A DNA stretch of 64,000 bases from MED-G78 sp964275345 (GCA_964275345.1 CAXYBK010000002.1:1-64000), one strand, 5' to 3'. Positions 33,721-43,399 are shown, counted from the stretch's first letter. Translations and numbers: made by a program. The notes: generated by a model from the sequence alone, not told the origin.

Positions 33721-34596
33721 ATGTCCAAATTTACTGCAAAAACAGCTGTTATAAGTGGTGGTGCAGAAGGTATAGGTTTTTCTATTGCTAAAGCGCTAGG
33801 CGATCAGAAGATGAACATTGTACTAACAGATATTAATGAAGAAAATCTTCAAAAAGCTTGTTTAGAACTTGAAGAAAATAAAGTTTCTGTATTGCCTGTT
33901 GTCCTCGATGTAGCCGAAGAAGACCAGTGGGAAGCAGTAGCACAAAAAGCATTAGCACGATTTGGAAAGATTCATATGGTGGTAAACAATGCTGGTGTTG
34001 GTGGAGAATCAGGCTCAATTGAAAGTCAAAATAAAAAAGGCTGGCAATGGGCGCTAGACGTTAACTTGATGGGAGTAGTCTATGGAGCCAAAGTAATGGT
34101 TCCATTGATAAAACAACATGATGAAGGTGGATGGGTTGTAAATGTTGCTTCAATGGCAGGCATGGGAGGCGTTCCTTATAGTGGAGCCTATACTGCGACC
34201 AAAGCTGCCGTAGTAGCGTTATCGGAAAGTTGGGCTGGAGAGCTTGAAAGTACTGGTATAAATGTTTCAGTTTTATGCCCGGCTTTTGTTCAAACACGTA
34301 TTTATGATTCTGAAAGAAATCGTCCAGCTCAGTACAAGTCTGATGCTATACATTCAGATAATAAAAATAGTTTTCTAAATCGCGCTAAAGAAATGGTAAA
34401 AAATGGGATTGAAGTTTCCATTGTTGGAAAAAGAGTTGTTGAAGCTTTAAATGATGGTGAGTTCTATATATTCACACATCCTAACTACCATCCTATTTTA
34501 AAAAAACGCTCTACAGACATTGATGAAGCATTTAAAAAATCTTCAGAAAGTCCTCTCCTTCAGCATCTTATAAATCAAAAAATAGACATGCTTTGA
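33721..34596 (+). CDS. Short-chain dehydrogenase/reductase
   Basis: A 291-residue SDR-family enzyme, longer than the classical 250. Motifs: the cofactor loop GGAEGIGFSIAKAL, Asp at LDVAEED, VNNAGVGG, catalytic Ser in VASMAG and the YxxxK pair in YSGAYTATKAAV. NAD(P)-dependent oxidation or reduction of an alcohol or ketone in the cytoplasm; substrate unknown. A second SDR of different length sits at 43.4 kb. It converges with the MFS gene. Confidence 0.9.
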   Translation: MSKFTAKTAVISGGAEGIGFSIAKALGDQKMNIVLTDINEENLQKACLELEENKVSVLPVVLDVAEEDQWEAVAQKALARFGKIHMVVNNAGVGGESGSIESQNKKGWQWALDVNLMGVVYGAKVMVPLIKQHDEGGWVVNVASMAGMGGVPYSGAYTATKAAVVALSESWAGELESTGINVSVLCPAFVQTRIYDSERNRPAQYKSDAIHSDNKNSFLNRAKEMVKNGIEVSIVGKRVVEALNDGEFYIFTHPNYHPILKKRSTDIDEAFKKSSESPLLQHLINQKIDML

Positions 34597-34620
34597 GCAA
34601 AATAACTCAGCTCATATCAA

Positions 34621-35859
34621 CTAAGATTTAGGCTGCATTAATAGATAAGCCGCAAAAGCACCTACAAATCCAAAACCAGATATTATTAAATAGTAAATCT
34701 GATAACCAAGTACTCCAGGAAATTGCTCTAGAAGAGGCGCACTAATTAACGGGAGATAGAATTCTGGAAAGTAACCAATCATTGAGATAACGCCAATTGC
34801 TAACCCTTTAGATTTATTGGGAATATTGCAACCAGCTAATGTAGCCCAGTAGACACCTCTTACTCCATAAGTCAAAAATCCAATCAACAATACAACAAGT
34901 ATCATAGCTATAACTGATGAATTAGTAGGCAAAAATGCCATTATCCCAAGCGATAGAGATGCAGCTATTAAAAGTATGGAAAGAACTTTTTCTGGATTAC
35001 TCCAATCGGCGATAAAACCAGCAGTAATTCCTCCAATAGGCCGCATCCACAACTTAGCAACCGTAATCGTTCCAACTGCAACTGCCGTTAAACCAAAATT
35101 TTGTTGAAGATAAGCTGAAAAAGAATAAGTTGCATAAAATAATTGATAGCCACAGACAATACAAATTGCACATAACCAGATTTCACGATGCTTTAAAATA
35201 GTTTTTAAATCTGCTACAAAATTACTATTTGTAATTTTTTTATCATTGTCATCAAAGTCATCAAGAAGCCAATAAACTAGTGGAGATACTACAAGCAAAA
35301 CTCCTATATATAGATAAATAACCTGCTGTAATGCCATCCTTGTTGATTCAGATTCTTGACTGATTACATAGGCAAAAAGAGTTATAGCAATAGTAGCTAA
35401 AATAGCCTCTACTAAACCTCGGCCTCCATCTAGAATTCCAAAGAATTTGCCTTGTTGATCTTTTTTTGCAAGCATTGCTACCAACTTTATATGTGCAGAC
35501 CAAAATGTAAGTCCAGTAGCAATACCCCAGGCTCCATAAATAACTAATAATGAAGCATACGAGGGCATTGTCGAAAACCAAATACCTATCAAAGCAGTTG
35601 CTAACAAAGAGTAGGCAAGTAATTTGCGCGATGAAAAGCGATCAGCTAGCCAACCACTTGGGATATAGCTAATCATAAAAATAAGACCAAGCATTGAGCT
35701 GCAATAACGTAACTGTGTCTGAGTTATCTCAAAAGATTCTAATATAGAAATCTCAAAGTTTTGTCTTAGATAAAGAAGTGGGTAGATGGCTCCAGCAGCA
35801 ATAACAATAAGCGCGAGTTGACTATAACTTCGAAAAGCATCTGATTTAAATAATAGCAA
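34621..35859 (-). CDS. Major facilitator superfamily transporter
   Basis: A 412-residue inner-membrane protein with about 12 hydrophobic segments. The MFS loop motif between TM2 and TM3 is GWLADRFSSRKLL, and the second-half equivalent is GFIADWSNPEK. Substrate not predictable. It overlaps no neighbour; about 140 bp separate its start from the divergent small membrane protein gene. Confidence 0.88.
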   Translation of the reverse strand: MLLFKSDAFRSYSQLALIVIAAGAIYPLLYLRQNFEISILESFEITQTQLRYCSSMLGLIFMISYIPSGWLADRFSSRKLLAYSLLATALIGIWFSTMPSYASLLVIYGAWGIATGLTFWSAHIKLVAMLAKKDQQGKFFGILDGGRGLVEAILATIAITLFAYVISQESESTRMALQQVIYLYIGVLLVVSPLVYWLLDDFDDNDKKITNSNFVADLKTILKHREIWLCAICIVCGYQLFYATYSFSAYLQQNFGLTAVAVGTITVAKLWMRPIGGITAGFIADWSNPEKVLSILLIAASLSLGIMAFLPTNSSVIAMILVVLLIGFLTYGVRGVYWATLAGCNIPNKSKGLAIGVISMIGYFPEFYLPLISAPLLEQFPGVLGYQIYYLIISGFGFVGAFAAYLLMQPKS

Positions 35860-36008
35860 AGAAAATCCTTATTTAGATTTATTGAACTAGTGTAGCCTTA
35901 TTAAAAGGCAACGCCAAAAATATGCTTAACTAAAATTTATCTTGCATTACCTTAGCTATTAATGAGGTATTATTAACAAAGAAACATACATTTTTTATGG
36001 AGAAAGTT

Positions 36009-36413
36009 ATGGTAGCAAGAATATTATCCGGTCTAGTTGGTGCAGTAATGCTTATTTCAGCTATAAATTGGATTATTGATCCAGTTGCAGCTGCAGCAGG
36101 CTTAGAAATTAAAGAAAGTTTAAAGGCTGTTGGTGGTGAAACTTTATTAGGAAAAAATACATTAATAGGCGATTTCACTTCTTTCTTTTTTACAGCTGGT
36201 ATTTTGTCTTGTATTGGCTCTTATAAAAATGAACATGAATGGCTATATGGACCCTTAGTTCTATTAGGCTCAGCCGCTATATTTAGATTAATTGCAGGGG
36301 TTATGCACGGTACCGAAATTTTGGTTTCTGCAATAATATCAGAAGTACTTATTGCAATCATGCTTATTATTAGCATCAATTTAATGAAAAAATCTAAGAA
36401 AGAGTTAAATTAA
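36009..36413 (+). CDS. Small four-TM membrane protein of unknown function
   Basis: A 134-residue protein with about four membrane helices (residues 5-22, 57-75, 85-103 and 110-128 approximately). GGAG at 35999-36002 lies 6 bp before the ATG at 36009, which decides it against the ATG at 35997. It resembles short DUF4345-like membrane proteins in layout, but I cannot assign a family. The C-terminus is Lys-rich. Neighbours are an MFS transporter and a YhiN-type flavoprotein. Confidence 0.72.
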   Translation: MVARILSGLVGAVMLISAINWIIDPVAAAAGLEIKESLKAVGGETLLGKNTLIGDFTSFFFTAGILSCIGSYKNEHEWLYGPLVLLGSAAIFRLIAGVMHGTEILVSAIISEVLIAIMLIISINLMKKSKKELN

Positions 36414-36461
36414 AGTCAGGTATTAAATACTGGGCTTATATTGGAACAAGATAGGCTTAAT

Positions 36462-37694
36462 ATGATTAATAAAAAATTTGATATTATTATTCTCGGCGCA
36501 GGTGCAGCTGGCTTAATGGCGGCATTGACTGCAGCGCAAAGAAATAAAAGTGTTTTAATCTTAGAAAAATCTAATAAAGCTGGAAAGAAGATTTTAATGT
36601 CTGGTGGCGGCCGTTCAAATTTTACAAATCTGTATGTTGAAGCAGAAAATTTTCTTTCAAATAATCCACATTTTTGTAAATCAGCTCTTACAAGGTACAC
36701 ACCTGATGATTTTATAAATCTAGTTAAGAAGCACAGAATAGATTTTGAAGAAAAGAAACATCATCAATTATTTTGTATTAATTCATCAAAAGATATTCTT
36801 AATATGCTTTTAGAAGAGTGTACTGATTTAGGCGTAGAGATTCATATGGATGTAGAAACTGAAAAAGTAGAAAAGCTGCATGAAGAGGGCGATAAGACTT
36901 TATACGAAGTGACCTCAATTTTTAATAGCAAAACATCCTCAGATAAAACATTGCTTAATTGCAAATCTCTTATTGTCGCAACTGGGGCACTATCAATACC
37001 AACTCTAGGAGGTAGCGGTTTTGGATATGAATTGGCTAAGGACTTTGAATTACCATTAGTGCCAAGGCGAGCAAGCTTAGTTCCGTTTATGTTTTCTGAT
37101 GAGATTAAAGACCTATGCGAAAGACTAACAGGTCTATCTGCACCAGTAGATATTATGAGCAATAATATTCATTTTGTAGAATCAATGTTATTTACTCACA
37201 GAGGATTAAGTGGGCCTGCAATTCTCCAAATTTCAAATTATTGGAACCCTGGAGATACTATTACGATTAACCTATTGCCAGAAATTGATGCTGCTATGAT
37301 GCTAGTAAATAAAAAAGAAGAGCAGCCTAAAACTTCAATTAAAAAGCATTTAAGTGACTTATTGCCAAAGGCTCTAGTGCTCGAGTTAGAAGAAATGTCC
37401 TGGCCTGACTGTAAAGATCAAATGCTTGCCGAGATTAGCAATGAGAGGATTCAAAATATTGGTAATTTTCTAAATGCATGGATTTTAAAGCCAGCAACGA
37501 CAGAGGGATATCGAACAGCTGAGGTAACACTTGGTGGAGTTGATACAGATGTAATTAATTCAAAAACAATGGAAACTAAAGATCACTCTGGATTATTTTT
37601 TATAGGTGAGGTTCTGGATGTAACAGGTCATTTAGGAGGCTATAACTTTCAATGGGCTTGGGCCTCAGGTTATAGTGCAGGGCAAGTGGCATAA
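36462..37694 (+). CDS. HI0933/YhiN-family FAD-dependent oxidoreductase
   Basis: About 410 residues from the ATG at 36462; a TTG seven codons earlier is unlikely. N-terminal FAD-binding IIILGAGAAGLMAALTAA, then KKILMSGGGRSNFTN, LIVATGALSIPTLGGSGFGYELA, and the C-terminal GGYNFQWAWASGYSAGQ with the signature LFFIGEVLDVTGHLGGYN. The family (YhiN, BaiN) is conserved and its physiological substrate is poorly known; some members reduce bile-acid-like substrates in gut bacteria. A stand-alone gene here. Confidence 0.9.
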   Translation: MINKKFDIIILGAGAAGLMAALTAAQRNKSVLILEKSNKAGKKILMSGGGRSNFTNLYVEAENFLSNNPHFCKSALTRYTPDDFINLVKKHRIDFEEKKHHQLFCINSSKDILNMLLEECTDLGVEIHMDVETEKVEKLHEEGDKTLYEVTSIFNSKTSSDKTLLNCKSLIVATGALSIPTLGGSGFGYELAKDFELPLVPRRASLVPFMFSDEIKDLCERLTGLSAPVDIMSNNIHFVESMLFTHRGLSGPAILQISNYWNPGDTITINLLPEIDAAMMLVNKKEEQPKTSIKKHLSDLLPKALVLELEEMSWPDCKDQMLAEISNERIQNIGNFLNAWILKPATTEGYRTAEVTLGGVDTDVINSKTMETKDHSGLFFIGEVLDVTGHLGGYNFQWAWASGYSAGQVA

Positions 37695-37739
37695 AAGTTA
37701 GTTTTTTTAATTATTTCTAATAATAAAAAATAATATTAC

Positions 37740-38054
37740 TTGAAAAAAATTACTATAAGGCTCACAATTCTTTCTGTGAAATTTTGGACTAGCAGATATC
37801 TTCTTCTATTAACTGGATTACTTTTTGTATTTTCAGTTTCTTTAGACCCTTTTAATCATGGGTTTTCTGAACATCATCATGAACTTGCAGAAGTAGAGTG
37901 CCAATTTTGTGAAAATGAAGTATTTGATACCAATCAATCTAAGTCTAAGTTAGCAAAAGTTTCGCATTTAAAAGTAATCAAAATTGAGATAAACCAATTA
38001 TTTATCTCATACCTCCCAAAATATTCTCATTCAAGAGCTCCGCCAAAAAATTAA
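37740..38054 (+). CDS. Small His/Cys-containing membrane-anchored protein of a metal locus
   Basis: A 104-residue protein from the TTG at 37740. A hydrophobic segment (YLLLLTGLLFVFSVSL) is followed by HGFSEHHHELAEVECQFCENE, which has clustered His and a CxxC pair, and ends SHSRAPPKN. Small proteins of this layout sit immediately before TonB-dependent zinc receptors in several gammaproteobacteria, where they are thought to bind or handle zinc at the membrane or periplasm. No clear ribosome binding site, so the start is not fixed. The ZnuD-like gene begins 39 bp downstream. Confidence 0.6.
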   Translation: MKKITIRLTILSVKFWTSRYLLLLTGLLFVFSVSLDPFNHGFSEHHHELAEVECQFCENEVFDTNQSKSKLAKVSHLKVIKIEINQLFISYLPKYSHSRAPPKN

Positions 38055-38093
38055 ATACTGAATTTTTTTTTAATTTTTTTTGGAGTTTTTTTT

Positions 38094-40226
38094 ATGAAAC
38101 ATTTATTTACAGCGCTTTTAACATTTAGCGCATTTACAAATTTTTTACATGCCGAGAGCATGGAAGAGGTTGTAGTAACATCCTCTTTTCTTGAATCAAG
38201 TAATATCAATAACCCTCTATACGTAATAGATGGTGATGATATCAATGACGGAGCAACTACTAGCTTAGGTGAAGCAGTTGATTCTTATTTAGGAGTCTCC
38301 ATAGCAGACTATGGTTCTGCGGTTGGACAACCAATTATTAGAGGCATGTCTGGACCAAGGGTTAAAATCCTTAAAAATGGTATGGTCAACCGAGATGTAT
38401 CTGGTCTTGGTGTAGATCACTTGAATGATCTTGATCTAAATGACGTTAAACAAATTGAGATTGTTAAAGGCCCATCTTCATTACTTTATGCAAATGGTTC
38501 AATCGGTGGAATTATCAATGTTGTTGATGATTGTATTGCAGAAATGGATTTTGCTGGATCAGAGTTTTCTGCAGGCTACGAAAAGCAATCTGTTAATGAT
38601 GGCACTGCTCAAAACTTTAATTTTAAAGATAATCTAGGCGGCTTTAATATAAATTTTGGCTATTCAAAAATTGAATTAGGTAATTTTGATGTTCCAGATG
38701 AAGCTATCCTTCACGAAGAAGAAGAGCATGAGGGTGAAGAAGAGCATGAAGAAGAAAATTTAGGATTTGTTAATAACTCTGATTATCAAACAGAAGCAAC
38801 AAAATTCGGCATTTCAAAAGCTGGAGATTGGGGTTACTTAGGATTCTCCGTTGATAATCTTGAAAGTGTTTACGGTATTCCATTTCATGGAGAAGAACAT
38901 GAAGAAGAAGAGCATGAAGAAGAGCATGAAGAAGAAAGAATTTTTTCAACCACAGATTCTGAAAGCTTTACTATAAAAGGCTCATTTAACATGAATGGGG
39001 ATTTAGTGAATAAAGTTGATTTCACTTTTCGTGATTCAGATTACATCTTAACTGAGGCTCATGCCGAAGAAGAGCATGATGAAGAAGAGCATGAAGAAGA
39101 AGAGCATGAAGAACATGAACCTACAAGCTTCATGAGCGCGTCTACTGAATACGGTGCAATTTTTGATCTATCTAACGACAATATGACTCAAAAAGTCGTA
39201 TTTAATGTTCTTGATGAAGATTCATCAATTATCGGCGAAGAAGCTTTTATGAATCCTGCTACAAGTGAAGAATTCACACTCGGATATTTCATGAGTAAAG
39301 ACATAGGAATGTATAACGTCGACTTTGGTTTCAGAATGGATCAAATTGAAAGGTCTGGAAGCGTAACTGATGAAGATCATGGAGATATCGACTATTACAA
39401 TATAGATGATACGACTAATAGTTTTGCTGTAGCTTTAGGAAGAAGCTTAAGTGATAACTTAGATATAAATCTTGGTTTTGCTAGTGTTGAAAGATTACCT
39501 TCAGTTATTGAGCTCTTTATGAATGGACCTCATTTAGCTACCGGAAGACTTGAAGTTGGAAATCCTAATCTAAAAAGTGAAACATCAAATAATTTTGATG
39601 TTACTTTTGATTATGACAATGGAGACTTTTTTGCTTATGCAAGTTTTTATATAAACGAAGTCGATAACTACATTACTTTAATGGATGAAGACGAGGATCA
39701 TGATGAAGACCACGGAGATGAAGACCATGGAGATGATCACGGAGAGTCAGATGATCACGGAAACTTAATCCACTCATTTTATGTTCAAGAAAATGCTGAA
39801 TTTATTGGTTATGAATTAGAATTTGGAAGAACTGTTAATCTTGCATCTGGAGATTTAACTTACTCATTTGGAAGAGATCAAGTGAATGCGGAGTTTGCTG
39901 ACGGACACAATGTGCCAAGAATTAATCCAGCAAGGAATGTATATTCTTTATCTTATGAACAAAATGATACTGTTTTTAAAATTAACCTGAAAAGTGTCGA
40001 AAGACAGAATGATTTTGGTGAAGGTGAGACTGCTACAGATTCTTATCGTATGCTCGATACTCGAGTAACAAAAACATTTAGTGTTAATGATAAAAGCAAT
40101 ATGAAAGTTACTTTATTTGCAAATAATTTGCTTGATGATGTAGCTAGAAATCATTCATCTTTTGTCAAGGGTCCAGTTCCATTACCGGGAAGAAATGTTG
40201 GTGTTAAATTTAATCTAACTTTTTAG
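38094..40226 (+). CDS. ZnuD-like TonB-dependent zinc receptor
   Basis: A 710-residue TonB-dependent receptor with a signal peptide (ending near FLHAES) and TonB box MEEVVVTSSF. The plug reads LGVSIADYGSAVGQPIIRGMSGPRVKIL and IEIVKGPSSLLYANGSIGGIINVVDD; the barrel ends VPLPGRNVGVKFNLTF. Four extracellular-loop tracts are rich in His with Glu or Asp: around residues 205-225, 264-282, 324-344 and 527-560 (motifs EEHEEE, HEEEEHEE, HDEDHGDEDHGDD). Such loops are the mark of zinc importers of the ZnuD family, which capture Zn2+ outside the cell. RBS GGAG is 10 bp before the ATG. Transcription ends in the terminator at 40252. Confidence 0.87.
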   Translation: MKHLFTALLTFSAFTNFLHAESMEEVVVTSSFLESSNINNPLYVIDGDDINDGATTSLGEAVDSYLGVSIADYGSAVGQPIIRGMSGPRVKILKNGMVNRDVSGLGVDHLNDLDLNDVKQIEIVKGPSSLLYANGSIGGIINVVDDCIAEMDFAGSEFSAGYEKQSVNDGTAQNFNFKDNLGGFNINFGYSKIELGNFDVPDEAILHEEEEHEGEEEHEEENLGFVNNSDYQTEATKFGISKAGDWGYLGFSVDNLESVYGIPFHGEEHEEEEHEEEHEEERIFSTTDSESFTIKGSFNMNGDLVNKVDFTFRDSDYILTEAHAEEEHDEEEHEEEEHEEHEPTSFMSASTEYGAIFDLSNDNMTQKVVFNVLDEDSSIIGEEAFMNPATSEEFTLGYFMSKDIGMYNVDFGFRMDQIERSGSVTDEDHGDIDYYNIDDTTNSFAVALGRSLSDNLDINLGFASVERLPSVIELFMNGPHLATGRLEVGNPNLKSETSNNFDVTFDYDNGDFFAYASFYINEVDNYITLMDEDEDHDEDHGDEDHGDDHGESDDHGNLIHSFYVQENAEFIGYELEFGRTVNLASGDLTYSFGRDQVNAEFADGHNVPRINPARNVYSLSYEQNDTVFKINLKSVERQNDFGEGETATDSYRMLDTRVTKTFSVNDKSNMKVTLFANNLLDDVARNHSSFVKGPVPLPGRNVGVKFNLTF

Positions 40227-40251
40227 ATTTTAATTTAAATAACAAATAATT

Positions 40252-40287
40252 ATAGGGAAGCTAAATTTATAGCTTCCCTATTTTTTT
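40252..40287 (+). terminator. Rho-independent terminator after the zinc receptor
   Basis: Stem ATAGGGAAGCTA (40252-40263) pairs perfectly with TAGCTTCCCTAT (40270-40281) around a 6-base loop, followed by a T7 run. The clearest intrinsic terminator in the window; it is bidirectional in shape but the T-run favours the plus strand. Confidence 0.88.
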
Positions 40288-40305
40288 AACGTATTAATAA
40301 AAAAT

Positions 40306-40725
40306 ATGGCACAATTCAATCAAATGTCAGTTAAATCACAATTAAGAACAGATAAGTATGCAGCTTCTTTGTCTTTCATATGCGCGCTTCATTGTTTACT
40401 TGCGCCATCATTCTTTATCTTAACTTCAGGTTTTTTTGCACTTTCAATAGATAATGAATTTATTCATAATTTTATTTTGTTTCTAGCCATCCCTATTAGC
40501 TCATATGCATTAATTGCTGGTTATAGAAATCATAAAACTCTTAACTTTTTATTTATAGGCTTTGCAGGCTTGTTCATGTTAATCTCTGCGATTATCTTCA
40601 ATGGAATTCTTTTTGAAGAATTAGGCGAAAAAGCATTAACCTTTTTAGGGTCAGTACTCGTTATTTATTCTCACTATAAGAATTATCAAACATGTAAGAA
40701 TATAGATTGCTCTTGCCATGAATAA
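40306..40725 (+). CDS. MerC-domain membrane protein
   Basis: A 139-residue protein with about four membrane segments. The first carries the CALHCLLAPSF motif characteristic of MerC, whose Cys pair moves mercuric or other soft metal ions across the inner membrane; the C-terminus has a further Cys cluster (CKNIDCSCHE). Position right after the zinc receptor suggests it is part of a metal-acquisition set, with zinc as the likely ion, in agreement with other genomes where MerC-like genes neighbour zinc receptors. It lies beyond the terminator, so it has its own promoter or read-through. Confidence 0.8.
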   Translation: MAQFNQMSVKSQLRTDKYAASLSFICALHCLLAPSFFILTSGFFALSIDNEFIHNFILFLAIPISSYALIAGYRNHKTLNFLFIGFAGLFMLISAIIFNGILFEELGEKALTFLGSVLVIYSHYKNYQTCKNIDCSCHE

Positions 40726-40767
40726 TAAAAACTGTCATTTATAAAATCAATCTGTCACCATAGCTTT

Positions 40768-41211
40768 ATGGATATTGACGGTATTAATTACACAGATAAA
40801 TATATAAAAGAAATACTTTCTGAAGTTAAGACTATTGCTGTAGTGGGCGCAAGCTCTAATCCAGATCGAGATAGCTATAAGGTTGTAGAATCGTTAGTGG
40901 CACATGGCTATAAAGTATTTCCAGTTAATCCTAATGAAAAAGATAGCTCTATTCTAGGGCTAAACTTCTACTCTAATTTAAAGTCAATTCAGGATTCTAT
41001 CGATATGGTAGATATATTCCGTTTACCAAATGCTGTTATGGGCATTACTCAAGAGGCTATTGAGATCAATGCTAAAGTTATATGGATGCAACTTGATATT
41101 ATTAATCATGAGGCAGCAAATCTTGCCAAAGCCGCTGGTTTAAAAGTTGTTATGGATAGATGCCCTAAAATAGAATTCAAGAAATTAAATTGGACTAGTA
41201 AGACTAATTAG
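40768..41211 (+). CDS. CoA-binding-domain protein (YccU-like)
   Basis: A 147-residue single-domain protein with the CoA-binding Rossmann-like fold: IAVVGASSNPDRDSYKVVESLVAHGYKVFPVNPN near residues 20-52, then the strand-helix pairs to the end with DRCPKIEF. Homologues such as E. coli YccU are conserved but uncharacterised. The enoyl-CoA hydratase gene follows 15 bp later, so the two are probably co-transcribed and connected to CoA metabolism. Confidence 0.88.
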   Translation: MDIDGINYTDKYIKEILSEVKTIAVVGASSNPDRDSYKVVESLVAHGYKVFPVNPNEKDSSILGLNFYSNLKSIQDSIDMVDIFRLPNAVMGITQEAIEINAKVIWMQLDIINHEAANLAKAAGLKVVMDRCPKIEFKKLNWTSKTN

Positions 41212-41226
41212 CTTTAAATAATATAT

Positions 41227-42027
41227 ATGGAAGTTGAAAATATACTGCTAAAAGATAATGTTGATAAGGGTATTCTTCGTCTCACCCTCAATAATTCAAA
41301 ACATCAAAATACTTTGTCAGAAGCAATGATGGAGTCCTTAAAAAAAGAACTTTTAGACGTTGCAACCAATGAATCCATTAGGGTGGTTATTTTAGCTGCA
41401 GATGGACCTATTTTTTGTGCAGGACATGATCTAAAAGAGATAACTGAAGCACGAAATAATGAAGACTTGGGACATGCTTACTTTGAAAATTTATTTAGTA
41501 CTTGCTCAGAAGTAATGCAATTAATTGTTAATAACCCCAAACCAATTATTGCTGAAATAAATGGAATTGCTACTGCTGCTGGATGTCAGCTTGTTGCAAG
41601 CTGTGATCTTGCTATTGCTTCTGATGAAGCAAAGTTTGCTACTCCTGGGGTAAATATAGGTTTATTCTGCTCAACTCCAATGGTTGCATTATCAAGAAAC
41701 ATATCTAACAAACATGCAATGGAAATGCTCCTTACAGGAGATATGATAGATGCAAAAAAAGCTACAGATATTGGTTTAATTAATAATAATGTAAGCAGCA
41801 AAAATTTAATGCAAGAAACATTAACATTAGCTAAAAAAGTTGCGAGCAAATCTTCTATGACTCTCAAAGTAGGAAAACAAGCTTTCTATGTCCAATCTTC
41901 ATTAGAGTTATCTGAAGCTTATAAATACACCTCTAAAGTAATGTTAGACAATATTTTAAAAGATGATGCAAAAGAGGGCATAGAGGCATTTATTGATAAA
42001 CGTGATCCTAAGTGGAAAGATAAATAA
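41227..42027 (+). CDS. Enoyl-CoA hydratase/isomerase family protein
   Basis: A 266-residue crotonase-fold enzyme. DGPIFCAGHDLKEI forms the oxyanion loop, PKPIIAEINGIATAAGCQLVASCDLAIAS the second CoA/oxyanion region; the usual second catalytic Glu is replaced in part of the region, so a hydratase, isomerase or hydrolase role cannot be told apart. It acts on an acyl-CoA thioester in the cytoplasm. Followed 3 bp later by the alpha/beta hydrolase gene, suggesting a common catabolic step. Confidence 0.87.
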   Translation: MEVENILLKDNVDKGILRLTLNNSKHQNTLSEAMMESLKKELLDVATNESIRVVILAADGPIFCAGHDLKEITEARNNEDLGHAYFENLFSTCSEVMQLIVNNPKPIIAEINGIATAAGCQLVASCDLAIASDEAKFATPGVNIGLFCSTPMVALSRNISNKHAMEMLLTGDMIDAKKATDIGLINNNVSSKNLMQETLTLAKKVASKSSMTLKVGKQAFYVQSSLELSEAYKYTSKVMLDNILKDDAKEGIEAFIDKRDPKWKDK

Positions 42028-42030
42028 AAA

Positions 42031-42960
42031 ATGAAATTCAAGTCAGGCGATCAAGGAAATATATTTTATAAATCTTCAAACCCCTTTGAGTTCTATGACA
42101 TTTTTAATGGAAAGAATGAAAAAAACCAAGAGGTTTTTGGCACACTGGTTTTTCCTGAAACTAAGAAAGACACATATCCTCTTGTTATCTGTATGCATGG
42201 AAGCATGGGTTGGGCTATGTCATCTCATGATCATTCAGTCAATTTCTTAGAAAATGGTTTTGCTATATTCAAAGTTCAAAGCTTTGAATCAAGAAATGTT
42301 ACCTCTATTGTTGAAGATCAAGTCCAGGTCACAGTTGCAACTGCTCAAACAGACTGTTTTGAAGCATTAAAAATTTTATCAAATCATCCTGATATAGAAC
42401 CAAATAATATATTTATTGCTGGATGGAGTTTTGGGGGTTCAACTGCAATCTATTCCGCATGGGAGCCTATTGCAGAAAAACTTGCTCCTGATGGAGAAAG
42501 ATTTAAAGCATTCTTAGCTTTTTACCCTGGAGCTTATATGTGGCCTGAAGAAATGCGATGGAGTTCAAGACCAATATTAAGTCTTATCGGGACTGATGAT
42601 GACTATACACCTGCAAGCCTACTTGAGGAATTATCTCCAGCTATTAATAAAGCTGGAGGAAATAGCTCAGTTATTTTATACCAAGACAGTCATCATAGTT
42701 TTGACAGAGTGGATCCTGTTGCTTACTTACCCAATGCTGTGGCTTTGAGTAAACAGCATAGTGTAATTAAAAAAGATGGCTATCAATATTTTGATGGATC
42801 TGATGGAGTTAGATATGAAATGAATACCCCAGAGGAAAGAATTAAATTAATTCAGTCAGGCTTAGCACCTATTGGTGCGCATCTTGGTTGTAATTGGAAA
42901 GCTAGAAAAAAATCTATGAAGGATAGTTTAAATTTTCTTATAGAAAATCTTAGTGATTAG
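42031..42960 (+). CDS. Dienelactone-hydrolase-like alpha/beta hydrolase
   Basis: A 309-residue alpha/beta hydrolase. VICMHGSMGWAMSSHDH carries the oxyanion turn, IFIAGWSFGGSTAIY the Ser nucleophile (near residue 139), LIGTDDDYTPASLL the Asp and DSHHSFDR the His, the arrangement of dienelactone hydrolase-like esterases. It lacks a signal peptide, so it acts in the cytoplasm on an ester or lactone of unknown identity. The last bases overlap the DoxX-like gene on the opposite strand. Confidence 0.85.
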   Translation: MKFKSGDQGNIFYKSSNPFEFYDIFNGKNEKNQEVFGTLVFPETKKDTYPLVICMHGSMGWAMSSHDHSVNFLENGFAIFKVQSFESRNVTSIVEDQVQVTVATAQTDCFEALKILSNHPDIEPNNIFIAGWSFGGSTAIYSAWEPIAEKLAPDGERFKAFLAFYPGAYMWPEEMRWSSRPILSLIGTDDDYTPASLLEELSPAINKAGGNSSVILYQDSHHSFDRVDPVAYLPNAVALSKQHSVIKKDGYQYFDGSDGVRYEMNTPEERIKLIQSGLAPIGAHLGCNWKARKKSMKDSLNFLIENLSD

Positions 42961-43339
42961 CTCTTTTAGTTGAAGCTAATACAAGGAGCCCGGCTGCGAC
43001 CCCCATATTTTTATAAAAATTTTGAGCTTCATGTGCTTGAATATCTCCATATAAATTCCAAAAATCATGAATAAAAACATTTATCAGCATAGTCAGAATA
43101 AATAAAAGAATTGAGCTAATTTGCACATACTTTCCAAAAATTAAGAAAAGACCTAACCCAATTTCTATTAGAATTGTGAGCGGTAAGGAGATTATTGCAA
43201 AAGGGACTCCTTTGGCAGCTAACAAGATAAGGTTATCAGAGTAGGTAAATATTTTACCTAATCCAGGCAATAAAAAGTAAATGCCAAGCAGTCCTCTTCC
43301 TAAAGCAAATATAAGATTATTAAGTTTCACGCTATCCAT
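42950..43339 (-). CDS. DoxX-family membrane protein
   Basis: A 129-residue protein with four membrane helices of the DoxX family: ALGRGLLGIYFLLPGLGKIF begins it and GLGLFLIFGKYVQISSILLFILTMLINVFIHDFW follows in the pattern of that family. DoxX-like proteins have been linked to thiosulfate or sulfide-related electron transport and to redox stress complexes, but most are uncharacterised. It converges with the hydrolase gene, with 11 bp of overlap, and diverges from an SDR gene. Confidence 0.78.
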   Translation of the reverse strand: MDSVKLNNLIFALGRGLLGIYFLLPGLGKIFTYSDNLILLAAKGVPFAIISLPLTILIEIGLGLFLIFGKYVQISSILLFILTMLINVFIHDFWNLYGDIQAHEAQNFYKNMGVAAGLLVLASTKRANH

Positions 43340-43399
43340 CTTTTTATAATATCTTAAAACTAGTAAATCTATTAAAATATTATTTAAAAAGGAATATTA

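Noticed and set aside
37695..37739. Possible Zur box upstream of the zinc locus
   Set aside because: The stretch is nearly pure A+T; I could not find a convincing palindrome beyond chance.
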